Origin: DAOVQB01 sp023128935
Lineage (GTDB): Bacteria > Eisenbacteria > RBG-16-71-46 > CAIMUX01 > WJJG01
Direction of reading: 5' to 3'
DNA: 22,097 nucleotides
NCBI GenBank assembly: GCA_030628905.1
Contig: DAOVQB010000062.1
Span: 1 to 22,097, forward strand
Positions 1 through 10,200 of this stretch are shown here, piece after piece (positions within the stretch are counted from its first letter, which is position 1; each line of letters opens with the position of its first letter). A program made the position numbers and the translations under genes. The notes beneath the pieces are model-generated. The model was not told where the DNA came from. It saw only the letters and a list, made by a program, of their open reading frames with translations, and did no database searches.

Positions 1-1547
1 CCAGCCATGCAGCCCTGGGAATAGCCGATGTTATAGGTGTGACCGATGCCGTCGGCTGTGAAGGAGGGGATGTCACCGATCGAGACCTTGCAGTTGTAGC
101 TGGAATTCGAATGCCCCAGATGGTGGGCCATGTGGCACCCACCGTTCATTTCGTTGATGTAGTCGGAACCACTCCAGCTGCCACTCATTTCGTAGAAGGT
201 GTCAGTGTCCCAATACAGGGGGACACCTGCGGTCGTGTAACCCCAGGTGCTGGCACCCAGCCGAATTTCCTCCATGTACATCTCGCCCCAGGTGAGTTCC
301 CAGAGGTACTCGCCGTAGAAGGAGGCTGTCTCGGCCTCGTCTACAACCGGTTCCCTTTCATAGCGTATAAGCTTGTTGATGAAGTTCTGCGCCTGGGTGC
401 TGTTGTCCGAGCAGACGCGGCCGACGTGGATATCCGGAATCAGATCTTCTTCGCCGACTTCGCCCCAGCGGTCGTCATCGTCGTCATTCCACGTCCCGTC
501 AAGGCCGCCGTAGTAGAGCTCGCAGCAAAGGTCGTTCGTCTCCATCGGGTTGCCTTCGTCGATGATGTAGCAGTAGCAGTCTCGGTCGGGGATGACATCG
601 ATGTCTCCGCCAAAGAGGATGTACTCGCTGTTCCAATTCTGATAGGCATCAATGATAAAGTTGCGCACCTGCTCCTGCGGGTCCCTACCGGTATATGCCG
701 CGTAGATCGCGGGGACCGTGACTATCTCTGCGGGAAGGCCCTTGCTCGTGCGATCGTCAGCGAGAGCCTGGTACACGGGCGCCAGCGTTTCACTGGTGAT
801 GATGACGTAGACGCGCGTTTCTGCCGGGTCTACAAGGCCCCGTGGCTGGGTGGGGGCGCGCTGGATCTGGCCACTGAGATAGGCCGCTTCGTAGCTGTCG
901 GCCAGCTCTGGATTCTCGACATTCCGCCGGAGCCAGCTACGTGTGGATGCATCGGTCCGATACATCCGTGCCGAATTAGCCAGCGCTTGCTCGCTGGGTG
1001 CCGTGGAGATCTCCAGTCTGAGATTCGCGGTGAATTCCACCGCCCCTATCGCCAGTCTGGCGCGCAATGGGAAGAGGTTGACGTAGGCTATGCTGTGGCC
1101 GCGGTAGCGTTGCACCGTGATGAACTCGCCCGGCTCTGCCGGGAAAAGGGATGCGGAAGCGTAGATCTCTTCCTTCGGCTCAGTCGGCGGGAACGGCCCC
1201 TCCATAGACAGGGGGTGTTCCGACTGCGCCGGAGCCGGCAGATGGTGGGCAACTAGCGGCGTTGATTCGGGCACCACGCGAACCGTGACGATCTCCTCAC
1301 CAGGCGGTAGGAGGATCCGGGCGGAGTAGACCGGCAAGAGCGGCTCGCCCGGATGCCCGATCGTGCGTGCTCCCTCCAATTGTGGGATCTCGAAATCCTC
1401 TCCAAGCTGGGAGCGGTTCCAGAGCGGTTCCGCGAAGCTGAAGTCATAGGTAAGCTCCGTGGCATTAGTGGCGGTAAAGGCAGCGGGGCCGTAGATGAGT
1501 GCGGCCCAGAGCACCGCCGTCCTGATAATCTTGGTTCCCCTCGACAT
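1..1547 (-). CDS. Secreted gingipain-like cysteine peptidase (family C25), 3' end outside the window
   Basis: The reading frame is open from ATG at 1547 to the window edge (515 codons), so the C-terminus is missing. The start follows TGGAGG with a 7-nt gap and opens a clear signal peptide (basic MSRGTKIIR, then a hydrophobic stretch ending near AAFTA), so export is expected. Residues 30-240 look like a C25 propeptide. The catalytic domain begins near residue 243 with RVYVIITSETLA. It contains the usual PDIHVGR strand and an HHLGHSNSS segment giving His479. A GYSQGCMA segment just before the edge gives Cys513. The His-Cys spacing of 34 fits the gingipain dyad, so the enzyme is predicted to be active. 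It lies 246 bp downstream of the FIST gene on the same strand. Whether it carries a C-terminal sorting domain like its two paralogues cannot be seen. Confidence 0.9.
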   Translation of the reverse strand, partial: MSRGTKIIRTAVLWAALIYGPAAFTATNATELTYDFSFAEPLWNRSQLGEDFEIPQLEGARTIGHPGEPLLPVYSARILLPPGEEIVTVRVVPESTPLVAHHLPAPAQSEHPLSMEGPFPPTEPKEEIYASASLFPAEPGEFITVQRYRGHSIAYVNLFPLRARLAIGAVEFTANLRLEISTAPSEQALANSARMYRTDASTRSWLRRNVENPELADSYEAAYLSGQIQRAPTQPRGLVDPAETRVYVIITSETLAPVYQALADDRTSKGLPAEIVTVPAIYAAYTGRDPQEQVRNFIIDAYQNWNSEYILFGGDIDVIPDRDCYCYIIDEGNPMETNDLCCELYYGGLDGTWNDDDDDRWGEVGEEDLIPDIHVGRVCSDNSTQAQNFINKLIRYEREPVVDEAETASFYGEYLWELTWGEMYMEEIRLGASTWGYTTAGVPLYWDTDTFYEMSGSWSGSDYINEMNGGCHMAHHLGHSNSSYNCKVSIGDIPSFTADGIGHTYNIGYSQGCMA

Positions 1548-1648
1548 TGTGTGGCCTCCATGAAGGTATTACAGCGGCCCGGATGAAGATGAACTGACCT
1601 GAAACAGCATGCTGAGACATGCCGGACAAAGACAGCGAACTCCCTTAC

Positions 1649-1657
1649 ATTCTAGCA
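1649..1657 (-). promoter_or_regulatory. Candidate extended -10 promoter element
   Basis: On the minus strand the gap between the FIST gene and the C25 gene contains TGCTAGAAT, an extended -10 type element (TGn followed by TAGAAT), about 100 nt upstream of the C25 start at 1547. No convincing -35 hexamer sits 17 nt upstream, which is tolerated for extended -10 promoters. The rest of 1548-1793 shows no gene and no U-tailed hairpin. Weak evidence. Confidence 0.25.
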
Positions 1658-1793
1658 TATGGAGCGCTGAGCCCGGAGCGTTTTCCATGCCCACAAGACC
1701 TGACGTCACCCCAGGCCTCTCCCCCCTAATGGTTACCTAGGCGGAGCCTCGTGAGTAGCTCGGGGTAGCAGAGAGCCGGCCAGAAGTCCGGTA

Positions 1794-3017
1794 CTAGTTG
1801 AGGCGGTCGGATCGATGATCAACAACCAAATCCCTGGAGTGCTGTTCGGCCGGACGCAGAAGTGCTAGGGAAGCCGTCTGCATATGCAGGTAATTGGCCC
1901 CGCGGATCGGGGCGATCTCTCCCGCCGTGAAGAATCCTGCTATGGGGACGCGATAGCCGAGTGCTTGCTGGATCTGTCGCAGAGGGACGCTGAGCCTCCC
2001 GCGATCTCCGCCCATGCGGGGCCAGCTGCCAAAGAGGAAGCCACCAGAGGCTGGCTTATCCACGGCCTGTGGGAGAAGCAGCATCTGCAGGTCCTCGATA
2101 AGGGTGTCGTCCCAGACGTGGAACCGGATTGTGTTTCCCTCGCTGACCTCTCCGGCGAGTGAAATTGTTCCCTCCTGCTGGTCCACTGCCACGACCGGGC
2201 GGATCAGGAAGTCGCCGCGCCCGAAGCCATCGCTGGGGTTCTGGACTGCCTGCCCGAACATGAGCCCTTCTTGAAGGAGATGTTGATCGTCGCTGGGAAG
2301 CGTGGAGACCATGTCCTGAAGTGCATCCATGGCAGGCACTCCGTTCAGTTCCAGGACAACATTGCCATTGGCCTTTGTGACCTTGAACAGCTGGCCAACA
2401 GGTCTGCATCCCTGTGAGACGAGGATGTCGGCGCGGACGTTGCCCGCAAGGGCCACGCCGATCAAGCCGGATCGATAGCGTTTGCCGTCGAGAACGAGGA
2501 CATTGGCCCCCGGTCGCCTGGCGCCGCTCGAGAGACCTCCCAGAACCGGGAGGTGAGGCGCGAGTGTGTTGAGCGATTCGAGGATCTCTGCGATCGGGGT
2601 TGTGAAGGGGTCCGCCAACAGGACCATGAGCTTCGGATCGGGCATTCCGTCAAGTAGGACTTGCCAGTTCTCCAGGCAGACGGGGCTGTCCTCGAAATCC
2701 TCCAGATCCATTCGGATGGGTGCGAGAACCACATTGGGTAGAAACGCTGCCTGGACCACCATGGCAGGCCTCTCGATCGAACGCAAGGCCGGGTGGAAAA
2801 CCCCGGCAGCAGTGGTGCCAAGGATGAGGGCCTCCGGCCAGGCCTCCATGAAGACCTCCGCGACGCGCTCTGCAGCCCGGGCGTGGCTTGGCGTCGCAAA
2901 GAAGAAGACCAGGTCGGGTGATTGGTCGTGCAGAAACTGCGAGCCAATCCCGCCCACGATCTCTGCAGCTGCCCTGAGAGAGTGGCGTTGGCGTGATGCA
3001 ACCGAGATGAACTGCAT
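1794..3017 (-). CDS. FIST domain protein (FIST_N + FIST_C)
   Basis: This 407-residue protein has no signal peptide or membrane segment, so it is probably cytosolic. FIST domains are predicted small-ligand sensory modules, often linked to signal transduction; the ligand is not known. The N-terminal domain (about 35-205) includes DLVFFFATPSHA, an ILGTTAAGVF segment and PVLGGLSSGA near residue 157. The C-terminal domain (about 225-375) ends in the family signature VPIAGFFTAGEIAPI (357-371) followed by NYLHMQTASLAL. The Cys-containing CxGRG segment common in FIST_C appears here as GSWPRMGGDRG, without the Cys. The start ATG follows GGAGA with an 8-nt gap. It is a stand-alone FIST with no fused kinase or chemotaxis domain. 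It sits 126 bp downstream of one C25 peptidase gene and 246 bp upstream of another, so it may have its own promoter. Confidence 0.9.
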   Translation of the reverse strand: MQFISVASRQRHSLRAAAEIVGGIGSQFLHDQSPDLVFFFATPSHARAAERVAEVFMEAWPEALILGTTAAGVFHPALRSIERPAMVVQAAFLPNVVLAPIRMDLEDFEDSPVCLENWQVLLDGMPDPKLMVLLADPFTTPIAEILESLNTLAPHLPVLGGLSSGARRPGANVLVLDGKRYRSGLIGVALAGNVRADILVSQGCRPVGQLFKVTKANGNVVLELNGVPAMDALQDMVSTLPSDDQHLLQEGLMFGQAVQNPSDGFGRGDFLIRPVVAVDQQEGTISLAGEVSEGNTIRFHVWDDTLIEDLQMLLLPQAVDKPASGGFLFGSWPRMGGDRGRLSVPLRQIQQALGYRVPIAGFFTAGEIAPIRGANYLHMQTASLALLRPAEQHSRDLVVDHRSDRLN

Positions 3018-3143
3018 TCAATTTGTCTCCATTGATGTCTTTTCGCGCTCTCGGGCATTGTGCCCGGAGAGGTCTTCGTTTGTCCAGACAGTCCTTTTCG
3101 CCCGGTTTAGGCCCGGGGTGTCGTGGGGGACGACCAAAGGGCG

Positions 3144-6100
3144 CTAGCGCACGACAAGCATCTTCTTCACAAGTGAGCTGTCATCCACCTCTAGCCGGTA
3201 GAAATAGACGCCAGAGGGAACCGGCCGGCCACGGTTGTCTATCCCGGTCCAGCCGACAGCATGGTTTCCACCCGCAAATTGTCCCTTGAGCAGGGTTCGC
3301 ACAAGATGGCCGTCGACATCGTAGACCTGCAGAGCCACGGGCCTGGGCTCCTTGAGCTGGAACCGAATCGTCGTCCCGCTGCTCAGTGGGTTGGGCTGGT
3401 TCTGGCTCAGCACCACACGGATGGGTTCCGGAGCGCCCGGGAGGGGAACGTGAGCAGCGCCGGGTGCCTGGGTCGTGAACTTGACCGCTAACCCACCCGA
3501 GTAGGATGCAGCAGTAGGTGGCCTCTGATTGAAATAGTTGAATGTAATGCCGGTTGTGTGCTGTTCATCCTGAATTCCCGAGGTGCTATACATCTGTTCT
3601 GTGTCGTTGTTGTGGATCGTCTCATACTGGAACAAGATGATGCCATCGCCAGTCCGTGTGGGGTAATAGCTGGGATCGTACAGGATGACCTCGAAGCTCT
3701 CGGTGGAGTTGCTGTACCTGTTCCTCACGTTATCCCAGGCGACTACATAGCGCCCGCCAAGTTCATCATGCCAGTCATAGACCTTGCCAGTGCCAGACTG
3801 GTACAGGTTGTCCCAGAAGGGGGCGATCATGTACTCGGGCCCTCCCGCGGACGGCAGATACCAATTGCGGTAGTTGTCCAGATAGGTTGAACCCATGGCT
3901 ATCCATCCATTGGAGCAGATGGTCACGCGCGTGAAGGTCTCGCCATAGAACTGGAACGGAAATGGCAGGTCCACGGTTTTCGAATCGTCCTGATTCCAGC
4001 CGTAGTCATTCAAGCCGACGGAAGTCCCGGGTCCTCCCGCGGACGGATTGATATCGATCCAGCTATAGGTGGGAGCTTCCGGGTAGGTGGTGTCAGTTTG
4101 GTCGAAGGCCAGGTAGCCATAGTCATCGGGCCCGGTCGGATCGTGGGAGTCCGCCTGGCCTACTTCGAGCGTGAAGTGGACCGTGTCTCGTACACCGTCG
4201 CTGAACCTGAGTGCGATGCGGAGGTTCGCCCGCCCCCCGGGGACGCAATTGCCGGGAGAACTCACGCCAAAGGGGTCGCTGGCATTCGAAGCGGATCCCT
4301 CGGGAGGAATGCCGCCCACCGCATAGGTTGCATAAGGATCGGTGACCTGCACCGAGTAGTTATCCGAGATTAGGATGGCCTCGATGGGACCATCCGCCGC
4401 ATAGAAGCTGGGGTTCTCGATGGTGACACTGATCGTGCCCACATCGCCGGGATCCAAACTGGTGCCCACGCCGATCAGCTCGTGGGATGCATAGACCAGT
4501 TCGGGGCCGGTTACAGGAAGATCCACCACGGAGTGCCACGACAGGAGGGCGGATTCAGCAACCAGATCAAAGTGGACCACATGGTCGACAGGGCAACCTC
4601 CATAGATCCTAAAGATCACAGGAGAGGGCGTAGCGACATGATACCCGGGAAGGATGGTTCCGTATGGGAATGGGCCACCATCGATCAACCCGATGTAGGG
4701 ATCATCACACGAGACGGTGAGGGTGACATCCATCGCGGCCTGGGAGCCGTAGTTCTTCAGTGTAATTCCGAGCCCAATTGTCTCGCCCGGATTGATCTGG
4801 CCGTCGCCGTTGCCCTGGCTGGGGGGAGTGCTGTCGTCGTCGATAACGCAATCCTCCAGCCCGATGAAGACCGGCACCTCGCCGATCTCGAAGGTGCTCT
4901 GGTAAGGGTAAAGATTGTGTCCGGTCACTGTGATCTGCACAGTGCCAGGCACGCTGGCGTCAATCGGTATGTCCACAGTGCCAGTTTCATCGGCATAACC
5001 ACCAATGGCGATCTCTTCTCCGGGACCCCCTCCCTCCCTGTAGAGGTAAACCCAGGCGCCCTCAACCGGCTCCTCCAAGCCGTCCTTCCACACAACCACA
5101 GTGACTACATTTGCGCCCACCGAAACAGTGTTGGGATAGTACACGAGAAGCGGTGCCGGGTACCCGGTCCACATCTCCGTGGCGGGATCGCCCATTAGGC
5201 TGTTCCAATAGCAATACCGGCCGGCCTGACTGTATTGGTAGGCGGCATAATTGCTGATCATCTCCATCTTGCCTCGCGCCTGCGCAGGCCCGAGCTGGTA
5301 GTGATCCTCCCAGAAGAGTCCATAGGCCATTCCGCTGTAGAAGCAGTTGTTGAACCTAGTGTGCGTACCTAGCGTTGCAGTGGCGACACTCCCGATGCCG
5401 CCTGCGGGGCCATATGTCAAGCTTCCGGCGCGCAGCCACGCTTCGTTGATCGATGTCCCACTGGCAAACGAACCCGTTCCACAGGTGAGGTTGAGTGCGA
5501 AGGGCAGCCTTTCGCCATTGTTGAGCGAGTAGATGTCCCCGTTGTCCCAGCCACTCATGCCCCAGTAACCCCGGTATCCGAAGTAGGACTTGCCCGCATT
5601 GATACTGCTGCGGATCTGGTACTCAAAGGGGGACGACCAGATCGTGTCGATCTGTGCATAGCCTAAGTAGCGAAGCTTTTCTTTTACCCATTGCTGAATC
5701 TGGATGCACGTGATTCCTGAATAGCTGGGATCACCCACGAGACAGGCACCCGAGAACCAGTTGGGATCTGTGATGTACGGGTCGCTTTCGTAGCCGACGA
5801 TCTTGTCCACTATGATCTCGAGCTGGTCATAGGACTCTGCGGAGAGCCGGCCGATGAATGCGTCGGGTACCAGATCGCTGCCCTCTAGCTCGACATACCC
5901 GTGGTCGCCCTCTCCGTGGTAGTTGCTGTGGTTCTCGTAGAAGGTCGGCAGGGAAAATGAGCCGCCGACATCACCCACGAGGGTGATGTAATCAGGAGGA
6001 TTTTCGGAGTTGTACAGATTGAGGATCCAGTTCTTGATTGAGGTCGTGCTGGTGCCCGTCTGCGCGGTCGTCGCATGTGTGACCTTGTAGCCCATCCTCG

Positions 6101-6911
6101 TGCGCCACTCAATGAGTGGCTGCAGGCGAGCAGTTACCGTGCTGTTGTCGCGTGCGATGATAAGCCAGTGTCCAAGATGGCGTGACTCTTCCACGGAGCG
6201 GCCCTGCAGTGCGGACGAGCTGTTCACGATGAGCGATCCGTAGAGCTTGTCGAATGCTGCGGTTCGGGGAATCGGGTCGCGCTGTTTCTCGTTGCGCAGG
6301 TCCCGACTCGTGAGGTCGAGGGTTACTTCTACACGGCTTGCCACACGGATCTTCCCCTGGACGGGGTTATAGCTCACGGGATGGAAGGTAATGGGCACGA
6401 TGCGCAGATCCCGCATGATGGATGGTTCGCCCACTGATACGACATCATTCCCGAGGAACTCGTCCCTGCTGTAGAACTCCTCGCTCAGTTCAAAGGTCTC
6501 ACCTTCAGGGTCCTGCATAGGGAGCAGGTGGAATCCGCTGAAGCTTTCATTCTCTGTCGAGACCACACGCGCAACAACGCCCGCCTGATCCGGGATGGCA
6601 ACAAAGCGCGTGAAAGTAGGCAACGAAGCTTCCCCTGTTTCTCCCTGCAGTACCCCGCCCGCGATTGCCACGGTTTGAAAAACCTCGCTGTCCAGGTCGT
6701 AGGAGTGCACTTCCAGGGTCGGGAGTTCGAACGCGAGATGAATCTGATCCTGATCGGAGGAGAAGACCTCGATCACCGGCCTCTCTGCGGATGTGCCGTC
6801 GCGTAGCAGCAGTGTTGTAGAGCCATAGGACATCCCTGTTGCCAGACAGAGTGTCAGGATTGCCGCAAGAAGGGGCAGGCTTGCTTTCGCGCTGAGGGAT
6901 TCGAACTTCAT
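3144..6911 (-). CDS. Large secreted gingipain-like C25 family protein with atypical active site and C-terminal sorting-like domain
   Basis: 1255 residues. It has a signal peptide (about 1-30), a propeptide (about 35-235) and a C25 catalytic domain (about 245-590), recognised by HLGHWLIIARDN, ITLVGDVGG and DLVPDAFIGR. The nucleophile Cys477 is in LNLTCGTGSF. The segment that should carry the His reads YFGYRGYWGMSGW, so Tyr449 or Trp450 stands where GHG is normal. An Ig-like domain follows (about 590-680), then a CARDB-like segment with a calcium-loop-like GNGDGQINPGE (701-710). Next is a nidogen/adhesion-like beta domain (about 945-1147). Last is a FlgD-Ig/type-A-like C-terminal domain (about 1165-1255; QNQPNPLSSGTTIRF through GVYFYRLEV to MLVVR). 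The start follows GGAGG with a 4-nt gap. The protein is predicted to be exported and surface-attached or released by a T9SS-like route. It may be a non-canonical protease or a binding protein. Confidence 0.9.
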   Translation of the reverse strand: MKFESLSAKASLPLLAAILTLCLATGMSYGSTTLLLRDGTSAERPVIEVFSSDQDQIHLAFELPTLEVHSYDLDSEVFQTVAIAGGVLQGETGEASLPTFTRFVAIPDQAGVVARVVSTENESFSGFHLLPMQDPEGETFELSEEFYSRDEFLGNDVVSVGEPSIMRDLRIVPITFHPVSYNPVQGKIRVASRVEVTLDLTSRDLRNEKQRDPIPRTAAFDKLYGSLIVNSSSALQGRSVEESRHLGHWLIIARDNSTVTARLQPLIEWRTRMGYKVTHATTAQTGTSTTSIKNWILNLYNSENPPDYITLVGDVGGSFSLPTFYENHSNYHGEGDHGYVELEGSDLVPDAFIGRLSAESYDQLEIIVDKIVGYESDPYITDPNWFSGACLVGDPSYSGITCIQIQQWVKEKLRYLGYAQIDTIWSSPFEYQIRSSINAGKSYFGYRGYWGMSGWDNGDIYSLNNGERLPFALNLTCGTGSFASGTSINEAWLRAGSLTYGPAGGIGSVATATLGTHTRFNNCFYSGMAYGLFWEDHYQLGPAQARGKMEMISNYAAYQYSQAGRYCYWNSLMGDPATEMWTGYPAPLLVYYPNTVSVGANVVTVVVWKDGLEEPVEGAWVYLYREGGGPGEEIAIGGYADETGTVDIPIDASVPGTVQITVTGHNLYPYQSTFEIGEVPVFIGLEDCVIDDDSTPPSQGNGDGQINPGETIGLGITLKNYGSQAAMDVTLTVSCDDPYIGLIDGGPFPYGTILPGYHVATPSPVIFRIYGGCPVDHVVHFDLVAESALLSWHSVVDLPVTGPELVYASHELIGVGTSLDPGDVGTISVTIENPSFYAADGPIEAILISDNYSVQVTDPYATYAVGGIPPEGSASNASDPFGVSSPGNCVPGGRANLRIALRFSDGVRDTVHFTLEVGQADSHDPTGPDDYGYLAFDQTDTTYPEAPTYSWIDINPSAGGPGTSVGLNDYGWNQDDSKTVDLPFPFQFYGETFTRVTICSNGWIAMGSTYLDNYRNWYLPSAGGPEYMIAPFWDNLYQSGTGKVYDWHDELGGRYVVAWDNVRNRYSNSTESFEVILYDPSYYPTRTGDGIILFQYETIHNNDTEQMYSTSGIQDEQHTTGITFNYFNQRPPTAASYSGGLAVKFTTQAPGAAHVPLPGAPEPIRVVLSQNQPNPLSSGTTIRFQLKEPRPVALQVYDVDGHLVRTLLKGQFAGGNHAVGWTGIDNRGRPVPSGVYFYRLEVDDSSLVKKMLVVR

Positions 6912-6992
6912 GTTTCCTCCAAAGAGGTGCGTATCCTATCCGCACCAGTGCAGGATGACATCCTCTTCTGCACAGAGCAAAAAACCAAAATC

Positions 6993-6998
6993 AGTATA
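6993..6998 (-). promoter_or_regulatory. Candidate -10 element upstream of the large C25 gene
   Basis: The minus strand reads TATACT here, about 82 nt upstream of the ATG at 6911, inside an AT-rich stretch (6978-7000) that stands out from the GC-rich surroundings. A possible -35 (TGCACA) lies 19 nt further upstream. Support is by eye only. Confidence 0.3.
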
Positions 6999-7054
6999 CC
7001 ACGAAACCTGTGTCGATTGTGCAGTGAAGATATGCTCCTGCAATCAGATAAGCC

Positions 7055-7176
7055 AATGCTATCGGGATCTGGCTTTGATCATGCTACCAGGTGGCTTTCC
7101 TCAGGCTATCAGGATCTGGCCCTCATCATCCTATTAGGATGTGGCGTTCGTCATGCTATCAGGGTTTGCCGCTCGA
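7055..7176. repeat. Degenerate 25-bp tandem repeat, five units
   Basis: Five head-to-tail units lie between the tricorn gene and the large C25 gene: 7055-7079, 7080-7101, 7102-7126, 7127-7151 and 7152-7176. Each starts like CATGCTATCAGG and continues with ATCTGGCCTTCAT-like sequence; unit 2 lacks 3 bp. The units differ from one another by several substitutions. The array fills most of the noncoding DNA nearest the tricorn stop codon (7227) in the 315-bp gap 6912-7226. No coding function is evident. Confidence 0.8.
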
Positions 7177-7226
7177 GATGACTCCCCAGCTCGAGGATTC
7201 CCACTCAGCATCGGCGGAGCGCCCCG

Positions 7227-10200
7227 CTATGTCCTTTCCCTGGGAGGCAGTTTCGGGAGTGCCCGCGAAGGCCTGGCCTTCAGATCCGGCATACTAGCAT
7301 GGAATTTGCGAATTTGTTTCATTGCCTCTCGCAGGCTCCGCTCCAGCTGGGGATCGCGCTGGGCGGCATAGTCCTGTGGGCGGAATTCGACCTCGATGTC
7401 TGGATCCGTGCCGTAGTTCTCCACGCCCCAGCCGACATCCTTGAACCAGAAGGAGAACTCGGGTTGAGATGTGATGGTGCCGTCGACGAGGCGATGGCGA
7501 GGGTAAATGCCGATCACGCCGCCCCAAGTGCGCTTGCCAATCAAGGGGCCCAGTCCATAGAGTTTCCAGCAGTGACTGAAGATGTCCCCGTCAGAGCCGG
7601 CCCACTCATCGGTGAGTGCCACCATGGGGCCGTATGGCGCCTCGGTCGGGTAGGGCTCAGGTTGCCCGTAGCGGGAGACGTCGTAGCCGACCCGCTTGCG
7701 GAGTAGCTTGTCGAGGAGCAGCTGCGAGACATGGCCGCCGCCGTTGTGCCGGACGTCGATGATCAGGCCCGGGCGATCGAGTTCGGCCAGAAAATAGCGA
7801 TGGAACTCCGAGTAGCCCAGCGGTCCCATATTGGGGATATGGACGTAGCCAACCTTTCCGCCACTCTGGTCATGGACCCAAGAGCGGTTCTGCTCCACCC
7901 AGTTGCGGTAGCGTAGCGCATACTCCGATCGAAGCGTCTTTAGCGTGACTGTCCGGCTCCGGGCTCTGACGGTCTTCCCATGCCGTGCGCCTTTGATCGG
8001 CCTCTGAGGATCGGAGATTGTGAGCCAGATCTCCTGATCCGCCTGATGGACCAGGCATTCCATCGGGGAGAGATCCGGACCGATTTCGCGCCCATTAACG
8101 GCGTGAATCACAGTGTCGGAGCGGATCCTGAGCCCGGGAGCAGCCAGAGGCGAGGCCTGTTTGGAATCCCAGGAATCGCCTTGCGGAATGTGCGCTACCC
8201 GCCAGACCCGCTCGGTCTCATCGTAGGCCAGATCGGCCCCCAGCTTGCCGACCGGATAGCTCGGTGAGGAGCGATAGTCCCCGCCGAACTCGTAGGCATG
8301 CGATGTGCCGAGTTCACCCTGCATTTCCCAGAGGAGGTCGGAGAGTTCGCCGCGCGTCGAGAGGCGATCCACAAGGGGCAGGTAGCGCTTGTAAATCTTG
8401 ATCCAGTCTACTTTTGACAGGTCGGGCACCCAGAACTGATCGCGCTGGAGGCGCCAGGCCTCCGTGACCATCTGACGCCACTCGTCGGCTGGAGAGACTG
8501 AGCACCGGATCCGGGCAAGATCGATCCAGCCACTGCGCCGCCCGGTCTCGTCGCCCGAGGGGAGTTTCCCGGGTTCTGTGCTCGCCAGGACCGCACGCAG
8601 CTTGTGTCCGGCGCGATAGACCAGCGTCTTCCCGTCTGCCGTGATGCGAAAGTCGGAGATGGCGCTTGCGAAGGTGCCCGGTTTCAACTCGCTCAGATCA
8701 TACACCTCGATCGAGGCTTTTGCGGGGGGGTCGGCATTGACCCAGTGATGTCCCAGGCTGCCCTCGATCGGCTGGGAGCGCACAAAGACCTTTCCGGGGA
8801 TGGCATGAAGGCGATCGTAGCGCCCCTCGGGGACGGGGAAGGCCAGGATGCGGTCACCAATGCCCTCGAAATCGATCCGCGTGGGTTTCTGGCCTTTCTC
8901 CTTCTTTTTCGGCCCGGGGGTGGCCGCGGCGATCGCGTCAGCCGCCTCCTCGATTTCCCAGGGATTGGCCCCGTGGGTCTTCTCCCGCTTCTTGCCGCCG
9001 AGCGGACGGGGGCGGGGCAGGAAGGGCGATGGCTCATCCCCACGCAACGTGACGAGGTAGGGTTGGACCCCGCGCGGGAAGGCCAGGTTGAACTGGATCA
9101 GGTCATAGACCGGATTGTAGGTCCGCAGTGATAGGAAGTAGAGGTACTTGCCATCCGGGTCAAAGCACGGCTCGAAATCCATGAAGTCGCCTGAGGTGAT
9201 CTGGTGTGTGCGGCCGGTATCCGCATTGGCAAGGCGAATCGCGATGTTCCGCCTGCCCGTGGCGAACCCGTAGGCCAAGTGATGGGCATCGGGGGACCAT
9301 GAAAGCCCCGCGATCCGGTCGTGGCTGCTCTTGTCAATGAGTTGGGCCTTCTTGCGGGTCAGGTCAACGATGAAGAGTTCCTGGCGCTGGTTCGTGATGG
9401 CAATGCGGTCTGGGGGAGTGGGCAGCTTGCGGCTTTTGGGTCTCTTTTTTGCCCCGCGGCGTTTCTTCTCCGACTTCGAGGGCTCGGAAGGATGGGGAGC
9501 GACGACCAGCGTCAGGATCCGGCCCAGGTCACAGCCCACGTCAATCTTCTCGGCGCCCTTGTCCGGCGTGAAAACCTCGATCTGCTCCTCGCCATCCTCG
9601 TCGGTCAGCGCCACGATCCTCTTGCCGTCGGCGAGCCAGCGCCCCAGTCGATGACGACCCCGCCATGGAGTGCCGAACTCCGTAACCGGGCCCTCCCAGA
9701 GACCCATGGCTGCCTGTCTTCCGCGGACGGTTGCCAGGATGGAGTGGCCCCGGGGATGAGGGTCATAGTCCTCCAGCCCATGGGCGCCGCTCACGAACTT
9801 CCGCTGCCGCTGGGAGCGGGGCGTGCGGATCTCGATCGGGACGGGGCGTGTCTCATTCGTTTTAGCGTCGAAGAGATGGATGTCGGCGCCGGCGTGATAG
9901 ACGATGCGGCGGCCATCGGTGGAGGGAAAACGGGCGTAGAACTCCTCATGATCGGTATGTCGCCGAATGTCACTGCCCCTGGGTCGGCAGGAGTAGAGAT
10001 TGCCGATCCCTTCGTGGTCGGAGATGAAGTAGATTCGTTTCCCAATCCACATCGGGGAGGCGAAATTTCCATTCAGGCCCTTCAGGATCTGGCGGAAGTT
10101 CCCGTCGCCCCGAAGATCGACCCAGATCGTTCCCACCGTGCCGCCGCGATAACGCTTCCAGCGGGCAGGATCGCCGCCGTTGCGCGCGATGGCCACGCCC

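Noticed and set aside
39..1256. 405-codon open frame on the plus strand
   Set aside because: It lies wholly antisense to the C25 peptidase gene, which has a signal peptide, ribosome site and both catalytic residues; the plus-strand product has no recognisable domain.
3052..3066. Terminator hairpin CGGGCA / TGCCCG upstream of the FIST gene
   Set aside because: The stem is only 6 bp and no T-run follows on either strand; it is likely chance in GC-rich DNA.
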